Source of the DNA: an uncultured Amphritea sp.
GTDB taxonomy: Bacteria; Pseudomonadota; Gammaproteobacteria; Pseudomonadales; Balneatricaceae
Length of the DNA stretch: 64,000 nucleotides
Reading direction: 5' to 3'
Assembly: GCF_937127095.1 (NCBI RefSeq)
Contig: NZ_CAKZLP010000048.1
Coordinates: 40,730-104,729, forward strand
Shown here: piece after piece, positions 10,417 through 18,482 of the stretch
Layout of the letters: each line of letters starts with the position of its first letter
How positions within the stretch are numbered: the first letter of the stretch is position 1
The notes under the pieces: generated by a model
Database searches by the model: none
What the model was told of the DNA's origin: nothing
The model's input: only the letters and a program-made list of their open reading frames with translations
Program-made: the position numbers and the translations under genes

Positions 10417-10474
10417 ATCAGCCTTATTAAGTCCCGGCTGACTCATAGACATTATGACCTGTTTATTTTATAGA

Positions 10475-10762
10475 TTACCGTTTTATCAGCGTTCTATGAA
10501 AAATCAGTGATTGTGATTTTTTGCAACGCCCCCGTAACTGATCAATCTCTTCAGAACTGAGCCAACTACTCACCCAGCTATCTATGGCATCGCTGGTTGA
10601 AGGGGTTTTACTCCAATCCTTATAGGCTTTCACGTGCTGGAGAGTTATCCCATAGTTTGTGCATTCATTCAGCGTACAACGTGAAGGGAAACGTCCGTCG
10701 CGATCAAACTTTTCATTGATCCAGCGAACAGCTTCCAGGGTATCTTCATTGGTAAACTTCAT
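10475..10762 (-). CDS. Hypothetical protein, 95 aa
   Basis: The start at ATG 10762 is supported by a strong GGAGG site 7 bases upstream; the frame itself is open nine codons further. The protein begins MKFTNEDTLEAVRWINEKF and contains SWVSSWLSSEEIDQLRGR. It is soluble and rich in charged and aromatic residues. I recognise no family. It is convergent with nth and sits at the edge of an AT-rich, gene-poor stretch. Confidence 0.55.
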   Translation of the reverse strand: MKFTNEDTLEAVRWINEKFDRDGRFPSRCTLNECTNYGITLQHVKAYKDWSKTPSTSDAIDSWVSSWLSSEEIDQLRGRCKKSQSLIFHRTLIKR

Positions 10763-11704
10763 AACCCCTCCGATAGTTTTTACAGACACTTCAAACGCAG
10801 CTGCAACGGACGCACTTTAATAGGTTTATGGAGTTTAGGAATTGACCAGAGTCATCGCAAGTAAACTCAATATTTACTTTTCATATAACTGTCATTTTCC
10901 AGCGTCAGCAAAGCAGAATCTCACTCCTCAAAACGTCGTTATCAACCGCAGTAGTTGTACACATTTTCTGTGGATAAAACTGTGCATAGTATTGGGGTAG
11001 ATTGCTAAAACACCCGTGGTTATTGGTTCGGAAACAAATCGTTCACATAAACGACAAACATTTTTTAATTCTTAAATTTCAATAAGTTAGCTAATTCAAC
11101 AGGTATTTATAAAACTTATGTTTTATTTCAGATCCCTATCTGAAAAAGAATCAATTCTGCTGTGAATTAAATATTGCAATCTGATGAAACCCATAGTTTC
11201 AATGGCTAAAATGAAAGTAGTTACTAACACATCTTTTTGTATCACTTTACTGACAGTCTGAAATAAAAAAACCTCAAATATTACTGGACAGAGCACTCTG
11301 AAATGTTGATACGTCAGCCCCTTCTCAACAGACAACAACCCGGTGATTAAAACCGGGTTATAAGCTTAAGGAGCTCACGATAAACCACTTTATTTCAGGA
11401 CAAGACAATGGCTGTAATCTTTCATCGGCAGCAACACTCAGAATCGTAAACATAGATTGGATGAGCTGCAGACAACCAATCTTTGATCCTGAATCGACAA
11501 TGAAGGAGGAACGACTCTGCTCTCAACGAGGGCTTGTGTAAAAAGGCTCGTGCAAAGAGGCCCTGGTCTCGATAGCATTTGCTAGGAGCCTTCACTTGAC
11601 CAAGAGAGAGTCACACGAATACTGCGGTAATGAATGAGGAGTTACCAGCGGGAAAAAATAGCTCCGTTGAGCAGGCGTGAGAGCACTGAGACTGGATGCG
11701 AAAA
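10763..11704. other. Gene-poor AT-rich region (about 0.9 kb)
   Basis: I find no convincing gene here. It contains a DnaA-box-bearing repeat (10958-10977) and a hairpin AACCCGGT / ACCGGGTT (11337-11344 with 11352-11359). A 71-codon minus-strand frame (11123-11338) has an irregular composition and is not called. From about 11500 to 11700 the sequence becomes more GC-rich and purine-rich without a frame; it could be a remnant or an untranslated RNA, but nothing identifies it. Confidence 0.4.
10958..10977 (+). repeat. 20-bp repeat with DnaA box, copy 1
   Basis: TACACATTTTCTGTGGATAA. Its last nine bases are the reverse complement of the strong DnaA box TTATCCACA. A second copy with one mismatch lies at 12228-12247 in the same orientation. 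Confidence 0.6.
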
Positions 11705-11953
11705 TCAGGATTGCGGACGATTCCAGATAGTCTTGCGCTCCTGCATGAGGACCCACAACTGTTCTACCTTTTCTCTCGCCCAGGGAGTTTTACGTAAAAA
11801 CTTCAAGCTGGATTTAATACTGGGGTCACTCTGAAAGCAGCGAATACTGATCCGCCGCCCCAACTCCTCCCAGCCGAACTCCGCTTCCAGATCGGTCACG
11901 ATCTGCTGAAGGGTTACACCATGCAGAGGGTTATTTTTCTGCTCGCCCGTCAT
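11705..11953 (-). CDS. VF530 / DUF2132 family protein
   Basis: A small 82-residue protein. [29 protein letters not shown] and [20 protein letters not shown] are the signature of the VF530 (DUF2132) family, named after a Vibrio fischeri protein of solved structure and suggested to bind DNA; its biological role is not settled. The ATG at 11953 overlaps the stop of the upstream DUF2986 gene (ATGA), so the two form a coupled operon. Confidence 0.88.
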   Translation of the reverse strand: MTGEQKNNPLHGVTLQQIVTDLEAEFGWEELGRRISIRCFQSDPSIKSSLKFLRKTPWAREKVEQLWVLMQERKTIWNRPQS

Positions 11954-12090
11954 GCCTCAGCGTCCCCGAGATCCATTTTGGCACGCTCATCCTTGGAAAT
12001 ATAACGGGGTTTTGCCGATACGTGCAACTTAGCATTCGCCTTCTTCGCGCGCTTTTTCAATATACTGTTAAGCTTCTTCTTTCTGTTCAT
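11950..12090 (-). CDS. DUF2986 family small basic protein
   Basis: A 46-residue lysine-rich protein, [25 protein letters not shown] at the N terminus and [14 protein letters not shown] in the middle, matching my memory of DUF2986. I chose the ATG at 12090; the frame is open 15 codons upstream, but that stretch (MLFSKTRSTPPGSTL) does not look like the family. It overlaps the VF530 gene by 4 bases. Function is unknown; small, very basic proteins of this kind often bind nucleic acid or ribosomes, which is only an inference here. Confidence 0.8.
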   Translation of the reverse strand: MNRKKKLNSILKKRAKKANAKLHVSAKPRYISKDERAKMDLGDAEA

Positions 12091-12502
12091 CAATGTTGAG
12101 CCTGGGGGTGTTGATCTGGTCTTTGAGAAAAGCACATTCTATCTGAGTTTGGCGCAGAGTTCAGAAGATAGTTTATCTGTGCATTGTTATTACACAAATA
12201 GGCTACTGTTTTTAGCGTATTGTGTAATACACATATTCTGTGGATAACTCAGTGAATTACTTTTTAGTAAGTGCCTGCAAGGGCGATGATACGGGGCCTG
12301 AGATAAATTGCCTACAAAAGCACCGCAGCACAACTGCAACCTTTAAATTCAAACACTTATAATAATCAACAGTTATGTTTCGTATCTTTTGCGGCGCACA
12401 ATCCACAGGCAAGTTGAGTAATTTTTAAGCTGTTAAGAACTTTTTTGAAAAACACCTTTAGGTTACCGGATAACTGATTATTACCCACTGAACAAAGCAA
12501 TC
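12091..12502. other. Intergenic AT-rich region
   Basis: About 410 bases with no supported gene. It holds the second DnaA-box repeat (12228-12247) and otherwise AT-rich sequence. The promoter of the DUF2986/VF530 pair should lie in its left part. Confidence 0.4.
12228..12247 (+). repeat. 20-bp repeat with DnaA box, copy 2
   Basis: TACACATATTCTGTGGATAA matches copy 1 (10958-10977) at 19 of 20 bases. Its end is again a perfect DnaA box on the complementary strand. The two copies are direct repeats 1270 bases apart and flank the DUF2986/VF530 operon. Confidence 0.6.
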
Positions 12503-12531
12503 AAAAAAAACAGCTAGCCTGACTAAGTCAG
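12503..12531 (-). terminator. Terminator of the nrdAB-ferredoxin operon
   Basis: Read on the minus strand, the stem CTGAC-TTA-GTCAG (12519-12531) overlaps the ferredoxin stop codon and is followed, after GCTAGCTG, by eight T residues (complement of 12503-12510). Confidence 0.6.
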
Positions 12532-12794
12532 TCTTCAGGCAGTTCTATCTCTACATGAGAGACAGGCTTAGTACAGCAGGCGAGAATCTCGTCTCCAACC
12601 GTGTCATACAATGGGTCCTGAACCTCCTCTACTTCGCCATCGAGTAAACGAACCCGACAGCAACCACAATAGCCGCCCCGGCAGTTATAGGGCACAGGAA
12701 TCTCCTGCGCCTCCATAGCATCAAGCAGCGAATATTCATACTGATAATAGAAGGTACTGAAATTGTTGACCTTTATTCTTGGTATTCCTGACAT
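12528..12794 (-). CDS. 2Fe-2S ferredoxin of the ribonucleotide reductase operon (YfaE-like)
   Basis: A plant-type [2Fe-2S] ferredoxin of 88 residues. It probably reduces the di-iron/tyrosyl cofactor of NrdB, as YfaE does in E. coli, where the gene also follows nrdB. The cluster ligands are in YNCRGGYCGCCRVRL (CX4CX2C) plus a distal Cys in ILACCTKP. I place the start at ATG 12794 (MSGIPRIKVNNF), 10 bases after the nrdB stop; the 17 extra upstream codons overlap nrdB and are unlikely. Confidence 0.9.
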   Translation of the reverse strand: MSGIPRIKVNNFSTFYYQYEYSLLDAMEAQEIPVPYNCRGGYCGCCRVRLLDGEVEEVQDPLYDTVGDEILACCTKPVSHVEIELPED

Positions 12795-12804
12795 GACCCG
12801 TTCC

Positions 12805-13935
12805 TTAGAGGTCGAAACCGTCGAAGTCGTCTTCACCCATTTCATTATCGATTGCTCCTACCAGATACGAGCTGATCTCTGCTTCCTGTGGTGCAACCTG
12901 CACATTGTCGCTGACCAGCCACGCATTCATCCATGGCAACGGATTTTGCTTAGCCGGGAAGAGTTCATCCAGATTCAGCGCTTTCATCCGCACGTTAGTA
13001 ATATATTCCACATAGTCCGACAGGATGCGGGCGTTCAGACCAATCATGGAGCCATCTTTAAACAGATACTCAGCCCACTCTTTTTCCTGCTCGGCCGCTT
13101 CGCGGAAGATCTCATACACCTGAGGCTGACACTCTTTGGCAATCTGTTTGAACTCAGGGTCATCAGAACCGGACGCCAGTACGTTGAGCATAAACTGAGT
13201 GCCGGTGAGATGAAGCGCTTCGTCACGGGCGATCAGTTTAATAATCTTGGCGTTACCTTCCATGATGGCCCGCTCAGCAAAGGCGAATGAGCAGGCAAAA
13301 CTGACGTAGAAACGAATCGCTTCCAGCACGTTAACCGATACCAGCGTCAGATACAGCTTAGTCTTCAGGTTATACATACTGACATCATAGGTTTCGCCAT
13401 TGATGGTATGAACACCCGGGCCCTGAATCATATACACATTGGTTAATTCGATCAGCTCATCATACAGCCGGGTAACACTGCGCGCGCGCTTAACGATCTC
13501 CTCATTGGTGACAATCGTATCGAAGACTTCAGAGGGCTCTGAGAGAATATTACGAATAATATGAGTGTAAGAACGGCTGTGAATCGTCTCACTGAAAGAC
13601 CAGGTCTCAAGCCAGGTTTCCAGCTCGGGCAGCGACACTATCGGCAGAAACGCAATATTGGGTGAGCGTCCCTGTACCGAGTCCAGCAGTGTCTGATATT
13701 TCAGGTTACTGAGAAAGATATGCTTCTCATGTTCCGGCATCACCATAAAATCTTTACGGTCGGTTGACAGATCAACCTCTTCCGGACGCCAGAAGAACGA
13801 CAGTTGCTTCTCAATCAGCTTTTCAATAATCGGGTATTTCTGTTTGTCGTAACGGGCGACGTTGACATTGTGGCCGAAAAACATCGGCTCTTTAGTAGCA
13901 TCGTTGAAAGTCGGATCAAACGTTGAATATAGCAT
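12805..13935 (-). CDS. nrdB: Class Ia ribonucleotide reductase, beta subunit
   Basis: Small subunit that houses the di-iron centre and the stable tyrosyl radical needed by NrdA to make deoxyribonucleotides. The 376 residues match E. coli NrdB in length. [11 protein letters not shown] contains the radical Tyr. Iron ligands are expected in [29 protein letters not shown] and [13 protein letters not shown]. The C-terminal acidic tail ([11 protein letters not shown]) is the part that docks on NrdA. It lies 102 bases after nrdA. Confidence 0.97.
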   Translation of the reverse strand: MLYSTFDPTFNDATKEPMFFGHNVNVARYDKQKYPIIEKLIEKQLSFFWRPEEVDLSTDRKDFMVMPEHEKHIFLSNLKYQTLLDSVQGRSPNIAFLPIVSLPELETWLETWSFSETIHSRSYTHIIRNILSEPSEVFDTIVTNEEIVKRARSVTRLYDELIELTNVYMIQGPGVHTINGETYDVSMYNLKTKLYLTLVSVNVLEAIRFYVSFACSFAFAERAIMEGNAKIIKLIARDEALHLTGTQFMLNVLASGSDDPEFKQIAKECQPQVYEIFREAAEQEKEWAEYLFKDGSMIGLNARILSDYVEYITNVRMKALNLDELFPAKQNPLPWMNAWLVSDNVQVAPQEAEISSYLVGAIDNEMGEDDFDGFDL

Positions 13936-13982
13936 GTTGCATCAATACTCTTACCCTGTTGGCAGGGAGGTCAAAACTGATT

Positions 13983-14003
13983 GCCGGAGGCTTTGCCACC
14001 GGC
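13983..14003 (-). other. Intercistronic hairpin between nrdA and nrdB
   Basis: The sequence folds as GCCGG-a-GGC / GCC-a-CCGGC with a 3-nt loop, in the 102-base gap between nrdA and nrdB. There is no T-run after it on the minus strand. It may tune the nrdA:nrdB ratio or protect the message, but that is conjecture. Confidence 0.35.
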
Positions 14004-14037
14004 CTGAAATCCTTTACGCAGTCTACGCTGCGATCAA

Positions 14038-16302
14038 TCAGAGCTTGCAGGCACCGCTCTCACAACCGCTCATATCTTCATGCTGGTCGGTCGCACCATC
14101 ACGGGTATTATGGTAGTAGAGGGTTTTAACACCATACTTGTAGGCGGTCAGCAAATCTTTTAACAACTGCTTCATCGGCACCTTATCGCCAGGGAACTTA
14201 GTAGGGTCATAGTTGGTGTTGGCCGAGATAGACTGATCAACAAACTTCTGCATGATACCCACCAGCTGCAGATAGCCCTCGTTGGTTGGGATCTGCCATA
14301 GCAGCTCGTAATCATCTTTCAGCTCAGCGTACTCCGGCACCACCTGTTTCATGACACCATCTTTACTGGCTTTAACGCTGACATAGCCCCGTGGTGGCTC
14401 AATACCATTGGTCGAGTTAGTGATCTGCGAAGAGGTTTCACAGGGCATCAGTGCCGTCAGGGTGCTGTTGCGCAGGCCAAACTCGCGGATATCTTCACGC
14501 AATGTTTCCCAGAAATAGTGCAGCGGCTCATCACAGAACTCATCCACGTCACGCTTGTAAGTATCGGTCGGCAGAATACCTTTGGCGTAATTAGTTTCCT
14601 TGAACAACTTACAAGGCCCCTGCTCTTTCGCCAGCTGATTAGACGCTTTCAGCAGGTAATACTGAATCGCCTCAAAGGTTTTGTGCACCAGACCATTCGC
14701 CGAACCATCTGAATAACGTACACCATTTTTCGCCAGATAATACGCAAAGTTGGTAACACCAACCCCCAACGTACGACGGTTCATCGATGCGGTACGGGCG
14801 GCTTCTATCGGATAATCCTGATAATCCAGCAGACTATCCAGTGCCCGTACAATCAGATCCGCCAGATTTTCCAACTCGTCGAGATTTTCCAGTGCACCCA
14901 GGTTAAAGGCAGACAGCGTACACAACGCGATCTCACCTTCAGGATCATTAACATCGTTCATCGGTTTAGTGGGCAGAGCGATCTCCAGACAGAGGTTCGA
15001 CTGTTTAACCGGTGCAACCTTAGGATCAAACGGACTGTGGGTATTACAGTGGTCCACGTTCTGAATATAGATACGTCCGGTAGAAGCACGTTCAGATGCC
15101 AGAATACCAAATAGTTCAACCGCCTTAATGGTCCGCTTACGAATCGACGCATCCTGCTCATACTGAACATAAAGACGCTCGAACTCTTCCTGATCCGCAA
15201 AAAATGCATCGTATAACCCAGGCACTTCATGGGGACTAAACAGAGTGATGTCGCCACCTTTGATCAGTCGGGTGTACATCAGCTTGTTCAGCTGCACACC
15301 GTAATCAAGGTGACGCACGCGGTTCTCTTCCACACCGCGGTTATTTTTCAGTACCAGCAGTGATTCAACCTCGAGGTGCCACAGCGGATAGAACAGTGTT
15401 GCGGCCCCACCACGCACGCCGCCCTGAGAGCAGGATTTTACTGCAGTCTGGAAGTATTTATAGAACGGGATACAACCGGTATGGAACGCTTCACCGCCAC
15501 GGATAGGGCTGCCCAGCGCACGGATACGACCGGCATTGATACCGATACCGGCACGCTGACTGACATATTTTACAATCGCGCTGGCGGTGGCGTTGATGGA
15601 ATCCAACGAATCACCGGATTCGATCAGAACACAGGAGCTGAACTGACGGGTAGGTGTCCGCACGCCTGCCATGATCGGTGTTGGCAACGACAACTTAAAC
15701 AGTGAACAGGCGTCATAGAAACGTCTGACATACTCCAGTCGGGTATCTCTCGGGTAGTTAGCAAACAGACAGGCTGATACCAGCATATACAGAATCTGAG
15801 GGCTCTCGTAGATCTCATGGGTGACCCGGTTTTGCACCAGATACTTACCTTCCAGCTGCTTCACTGCCACATAGCTGAAATTCATATCCCGACCGTGGTC
15901 GATGTACTCATTCAACTGATTAAATTCGGCTTCGCTGTAGTCTTCTATCAGATGCTTATCATAGCGGCCAGCATCAACCATCTTCGCCACATGGGTCAGA
16001 AGATGAGGCGGCTCAAAGCTATCAAAAGCACGTTTACGCAGGTGGAAAATCGCCAGACGGGCAGACAGATACTGATAATCGGGTGCATCTTCAGAGATAA
16101 GATCCGCTGCAGACTTGATCAGAGTTTCATGGATATCGGCGGTTTTAATGCCATCGTAAAACTGAATATGGGCTTTCAGCTCTACTTGTGAGACAGAGAC
16201 ATTCTGAAGACCGTGGGCGGCCCAGATAACGACTCGGTGAATTTTTTCAAGGTCCAGCTTTTCCTGACGACCATCCCGTTTCGTTACCAATATGTCCTGC
16301 AT
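14038..16302 (-). CDS. nrdA: Class Ia ribonucleotide reductase, alpha subunit
   Basis: Large catalytic subunit that reduces ribonucleoside diphosphates. It has 754 residues (E. coli 761). The N-terminal ATP-cone (MQDILVTKRDGRQEKLDLEK) gives overall dATP control. FSSCVLIESGDSLDSI has one active-site Cys; the finger-loop NLCLEI segment and NLGALENL follow. The C terminus CESGACKL has the redox-shuttle Cys pair. Upstream is a pair of sequences like NrdR boxes (16454-16500). It is the first gene of nrdA-nrdB-ferredoxin. Confidence 0.97.
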   Translation of the reverse strand: MQDILVTKRDGRQEKLDLEKIHRVVIWAAHGLQNVSVSQVELKAHIQFYDGIKTADIHETLIKSAADLISEDAPDYQYLSARLAIFHLRKRAFDSFEPPHLLTHVAKMVDAGRYDKHLIEDYSEAEFNQLNEYIDHGRDMNFSYVAVKQLEGKYLVQNRVTHEIYESPQILYMLVSACLFANYPRDTRLEYVRRFYDACSLFKLSLPTPIMAGVRTPTRQFSSCVLIESGDSLDSINATASAIVKYVSQRAGIGINAGRIRALGSPIRGGEAFHTGCIPFYKYFQTAVKSCSQGGVRGGAATLFYPLWHLEVESLLVLKNNRGVEENRVRHLDYGVQLNKLMYTRLIKGGDITLFSPHEVPGLYDAFFADQEEFERLYVQYEQDASIRKRTIKAVELFGILASERASTGRIYIQNVDHCNTHSPFDPKVAPVKQSNLCLEIALPTKPMNDVNDPEGEIALCTLSAFNLGALENLDELENLADLIVRALDSLLDYQDYPIEAARTASMNRRTLGVGVTNFAYYLAKNGVRYSDGSANGLVHKTFEAIQYYLLKASNQLAKEQGPCKLFKETNYAKGILPTDTYKRDVDEFCDEPLHYFWETLREDIREFGLRNSTLTALMPCETSSQITNSTNGIEPPRGYVSVKASKDGVMKQVVPEYAELKDDYELLWQIPTNEGYLQLVGIMQKFVDQSISANTNYDPTKFPGDKVPMKQLLKDLLTAYKYGVKTLYYHNTRDGATDQHEDMSGCESGACKL

Positions 16303-16453
16303 TTCGCTTTCCCAAGTATGAAAAAATCAGATTTACCAAGGTTTCTTAACTGAACCTTTTCAGTGCCGGATTCGGGTTATTAGACGTCAAAGCCCCGAAT
16401 TCCCTGATGCTCACTCAGCTCGTCCAGCCACTTGTGCTGACACTGCCTCAGGC

Positions 16454-16500
16454 ACACCATATGTTGTGCACACCTAAATATTAGGCACTAAATATAGTGA
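16454..16500. promoter_or_regulatory. Paired NrdR boxes upstream of nrdA
   Basis: Two 16-bp imperfect palindromes, ACACCATATGTTGTGC (16454-16469) and GCACTAAATATAGTGA (16485-16500), resemble the NrdR consensus (acaCwATATwTwGtgt). Their centres are 31 bp apart, the three-turn spacing typical of NrdR box pairs. They lie about 150-200 bases upstream of the nrdA start in a 441-base gap (16303-16743). NrdR, with ATP/dATP bound, would repress this operon. The match is by eye. Confidence 0.7.
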
Positions 16501-16701
16501 TAAACAACTTAATTACAATACTTGATTTTGGCCTTTTATGGGTGTAGTCAAACGGTAAAAAATGCTCAGACGCCCGTGCCATCAGCGCTGCAGAAAATTC
16601 ATCAAAAATAAGAATAATTTTAATTAAAAATGAAATAGCAATAAATTTTGATAATGGTCAAAAAGACCACTCATGCTGTAAAAAAAGATTCGTTATTCCG
16701 C

Positions 16702-16730
16702 TTTACACTGGGATCACAAATCAATAGTAT
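16702..16730 (+). promoter_or_regulatory. Sigma-70 promoter of the tRNA-Tyr gene
   Basis: TTTACA (16702-16707) and TAGTAT (16725-16730) are 17 bp apart. The sequence after the -10 (ACGCGCTCC) is GC-rich, as in stringently controlled stable-RNA promoters. Predicted transcription starts near 16737, a few bases before the tRNA. Confidence 0.6.
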
Positions 16731-16743
16731 ACGCGCTCCTTGT

Positions 16744-16827
16744 GGTGGGGTTCCCGAGTGGCCAAAGGGATCAGACTGTAAATCTGACGCGCGAGCTTCG
16801 GTGGTTCGAATCCACCCCCCACCACCA
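16744..16827 (+). tRNA. tRNA-Tyr (anticodon GTA)
   Basis: The cloverleaf is complete: acceptor GGTGGGG pairs with CCCCACC, then ACCA, so the 3' CCA is encoded. The anticodon GTA is at 16778-16780 in the stem-loop CAGACTGTAAATCTG. A long variable arm (class II tRNA) and the T-loop GGTTCGAATCC are present. The sequence is very close to E. coli tRNA-Tyr. It is followed by a tandem repeat that copies its 3' end. Confidence 0.97.
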
Positions 16828-16847
16828 TCGAATTCAAAACAAAACAG

Positions 16848-16872
16848 CCTCGCTTAACCACGAGGATTTTTT
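16848..16872 (+). terminator. Terminator 1 after tRNA-Tyr
   Basis: Stem CCTCG (16848-16852) with CGAGG (16861-16865) and six T residues, 21 bases after the tRNA end. Short stem but good T-run. Confidence 0.7.
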
Positions 16873-17024
16873 GTGTCTGAAATTTATGAATAGGGGTGGG
16901 TGAGAACCACCGACGTAGTTCGAGCCGAAGTGAGCCTGCGAACGGAGACAACGTTGCGTGCTTTTTCGCAACGGCCCGAAGGGGAATAATCCACCCCAGC
17001 ACCATAAAATTCAAAACAAAGCAG

Positions 17025-17050
17025 CCTCGCTTAATCACGAGGTTTTTTTT
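17025..17050 (+). terminator. Terminator 2, repeat copy
   Basis: The same CCTCG/CGAGG stem (17025-17029 with 17038-17042) followed by eight T residues, 177 bases after terminator 1. It is part of the second repeat unit. Confidence 0.7.
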
Positions 17051-17433
17051 GTTTTAATCGTTTGTCAGGGCGGTGTGTTCGGGCCACCGAAGGTGATTCG
17101 AGTCGCAGTGAGCTTGCGAACGGAAACAACGTTGCGCACTCTTTGCGCAACGGTAATCCAATCAGACGCTTGGCTAAGACCGCAGCAAAAAACACTGTTT
17201 GCCAGACGCGACTTCGTCGTTTGCTCATTGTTAGAGAAAGCTCACTTCCCAACCTAACCCACTCCCTTCCTGACATCAGACAAGTCACACTCTTTGTGAC
17301 GCCCGGACATCGGACTTCGATAAAAACCGCCCTAAATCAATAACCCGCACATTTATTCACTCCCCCCTCTGTACCTTGCCGTTATCCTGTGCCAATGTGT
17401 GGGAAATATGAAAAGCACCTGGAGAATAACAAT

Positions 17434-17676
17434 ATGCCTTTAACAAACGACATTCAGGAAGAGATCAATATGCTCATTCGCTTTAGCCAAAGCAGTGATC
17501 ATCAGGGACTCAAGGTACATCAGGACATCGCCGCACAAGAACTGGTTGATGCCACACAACGCTTGTTTGATAAAAAGCTCATTACATTATTTGACGGTGG
17601 CTATCTGACACCTCTCGGGCATGAAGCTGCAGATCAGGCTCACGCCCTGCTGAATATACTCAGCGCACCGAAATAG
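17434..17676 (+). CDS. TIGR02647-family small protein
   Basis: An 80-residue soluble protein. MPLTNDIQEEINMLIRF, then GLKVHQDIAAQELVDATQRL, then DKKLITLFDGGYLTPLGHEA fits the TIGR02647 family as I recall it, which is sometimes labelled DNA-binding from its winged-helix look. I chose the ATG at 17434, with GGAG 12 bases upstream; the frame extends 15 codons further (MPMCGKYEKHLEN), which is unlike the family. The function is not known. Confidence 0.8.
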   Translation: MPLTNDIQEEINMLIRFSQSSDHQGLKVHQDIAAQELVDATQRLFDKKLITLFDGGYLTPLGHEAADQAHALLNILSAPK

Positions 17677-17711
17677 AAACCGATATAAGAACTAACATAA
17701 GAACTTAATCC

Positions 17712-18374
17712 ATGGATCAGCAAGATATCCTCATAGAAGACCTCAGCGTCTGGGAAACCCAGATGTTCACCGTGCAGAACCCTCTGCACAATACCATCCG
17801 GGAACCCTTGTTAGAGCTGATCTATGGATTACGGGACAAGCAGCAACTTGCCATAGAAAGCGAGGTTGCACCAACCGCCAAACACGCACTCTATGAAAGC
17901 ACCCTCGATCTGTTGCAACGATCTGAACCGATCATTACCGAACTTCGGGGGTTTATTGAAGATATGCTGGTCACCGTCGCCAGTGCGGTTAATGAACCAT
18001 TCTGGCCAGAAGGTGCGCAGGCCCGCGCTGATATAATTGAATCCTGGTTTCATGTCACGGAGAACGGCGGTTACCATGACACCCACGCGCATCCAAACTG
18101 CTCCTGGTGTGGTATCTACTATATTGATGCCGGAGAGTGCGATATCCAGAGTCGAAACGGCATAAACCGCTTCTATGACCCTCGCCACGGAGCTGACCAG
18201 TATCTTGATGCGGGCACAGCCTATCTCAACGGCACCGGTAGTTGGGATTTCGCCGCAGTCGAAGGCCAGGTGGTTATTTTCCCCTCCTACCTGAAACATG
18301 CAGCGATGCCCTATTTTGGGCAGCAAGACCGGGTTATTATCGCGTTCAACAGCCAAATCCACTTTCAGGAGTAA
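17712..18374 (+). CDS. Putative 2OG-Fe(II) oxygenase (TIGR02466-like)
   Basis: A protein of 220 residues whose C-terminal half looks like the 2-oxoglutarate/Fe(II) oxygenase family (2OG-FeII_Oxy_5, TIGR02466). The HDTHAHP segment (about residues 121-127) supplies likely iron ligands after SWFHVTENGGY. A distal His in SYLKHAAMPY and an Arg in QDRVIIAFN would complete the iron and 2OG site. The N-terminal third is helical. The substrate is unknown. It follows the TIGR02647 gene by 35 bases and may be co-transcribed. The ribosome-binding site is weak. Confidence 0.75.
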   Translation: MDQQDILIEDLSVWETQMFTVQNPLHNTIREPLLELIYGLRDKQQLAIESEVAPTAKHALYESTLDLLQRSEPIITELRGFIEDMLVTVASAVNEPFWPEGAQARADIIESWFHVTENGGYHDTHAHPNCSWCGIYYIDAGECDIQSRNGINRFYDPRHGADQYLDAGTAYLNGTGSWDFAAVEGQVVIFPSYLKHAAMPYFGQQDRVIIAFNSQIHFQE

Positions 18375-18381
18375 TGCGCTG

Positions 18382-18416
18382 TTTGGCGTAGCCTTTTTTC
18401 TTAACGCTATGCCAAA
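18382..18416. terminator. Hairpin after the oxygenase gene
   Basis: TTTGGCGTAGC (18382-18392) pairs with GCTATGCCAAA (18406-18416) through one G-T wobble, with a 13-nt loop that holds the T-run. It starts 8 bases after the stop codon. The T-run is in the loop, so it is not a standard intrinsic terminator. Confidence 0.4.
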
Positions 18417-18482
18417 ATAGAGTTTTCCAACCAACGCTTTTTCTGACAAGAGCGTTGCCCCGGATAACGCAGAGGAGGCCCC

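Larger units (their letters stand above)
16811..17160 (+). repeat. 178-bp tandem repeat downstream of tRNA-Tyr, copying the tRNA 3' end
   Basis: Two imperfect units run from about 16811 and 16990. Each begins with the tRNA 3' end (TCCACCCC...CACCA, exact in unit 1, altered in unit 2), then ATTCAAAACAAA, a CCTCG/CGAGG terminator with a T-run, then AGTGAGC.TGCGAACGG and a CGTTGCG/CGCAACG hairpin. Matching points are 177-179 bases apart (for example AGTGAGC at 16929 and 17107). After unit 2, AATCCA at 17155-17160 looks like the start of a third unit that has decayed. The rest to 17433 has no supported gene. The arrangement recalls the rtT repeats of E. coli tyrT. Confidence 0.85.

Noticed and set aside
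11123..11338. A 71-codon minus-strand frame in the AT-rich gap
   Set aside because: Low-complexity hydrophobic composition in AT-rich DNA, no good start site and no recognisable relatives.
16648..17343. Several short frames on both strands over tRNA-Tyr and the tandem repeat
   Set aside because: They cross the tRNA and the repeat hairpins, and they repeat only because the DNA repeats. I recall that E. coli rtT repeats were once proposed to encode a small protein, but no consistent frame with a start site is seen here.
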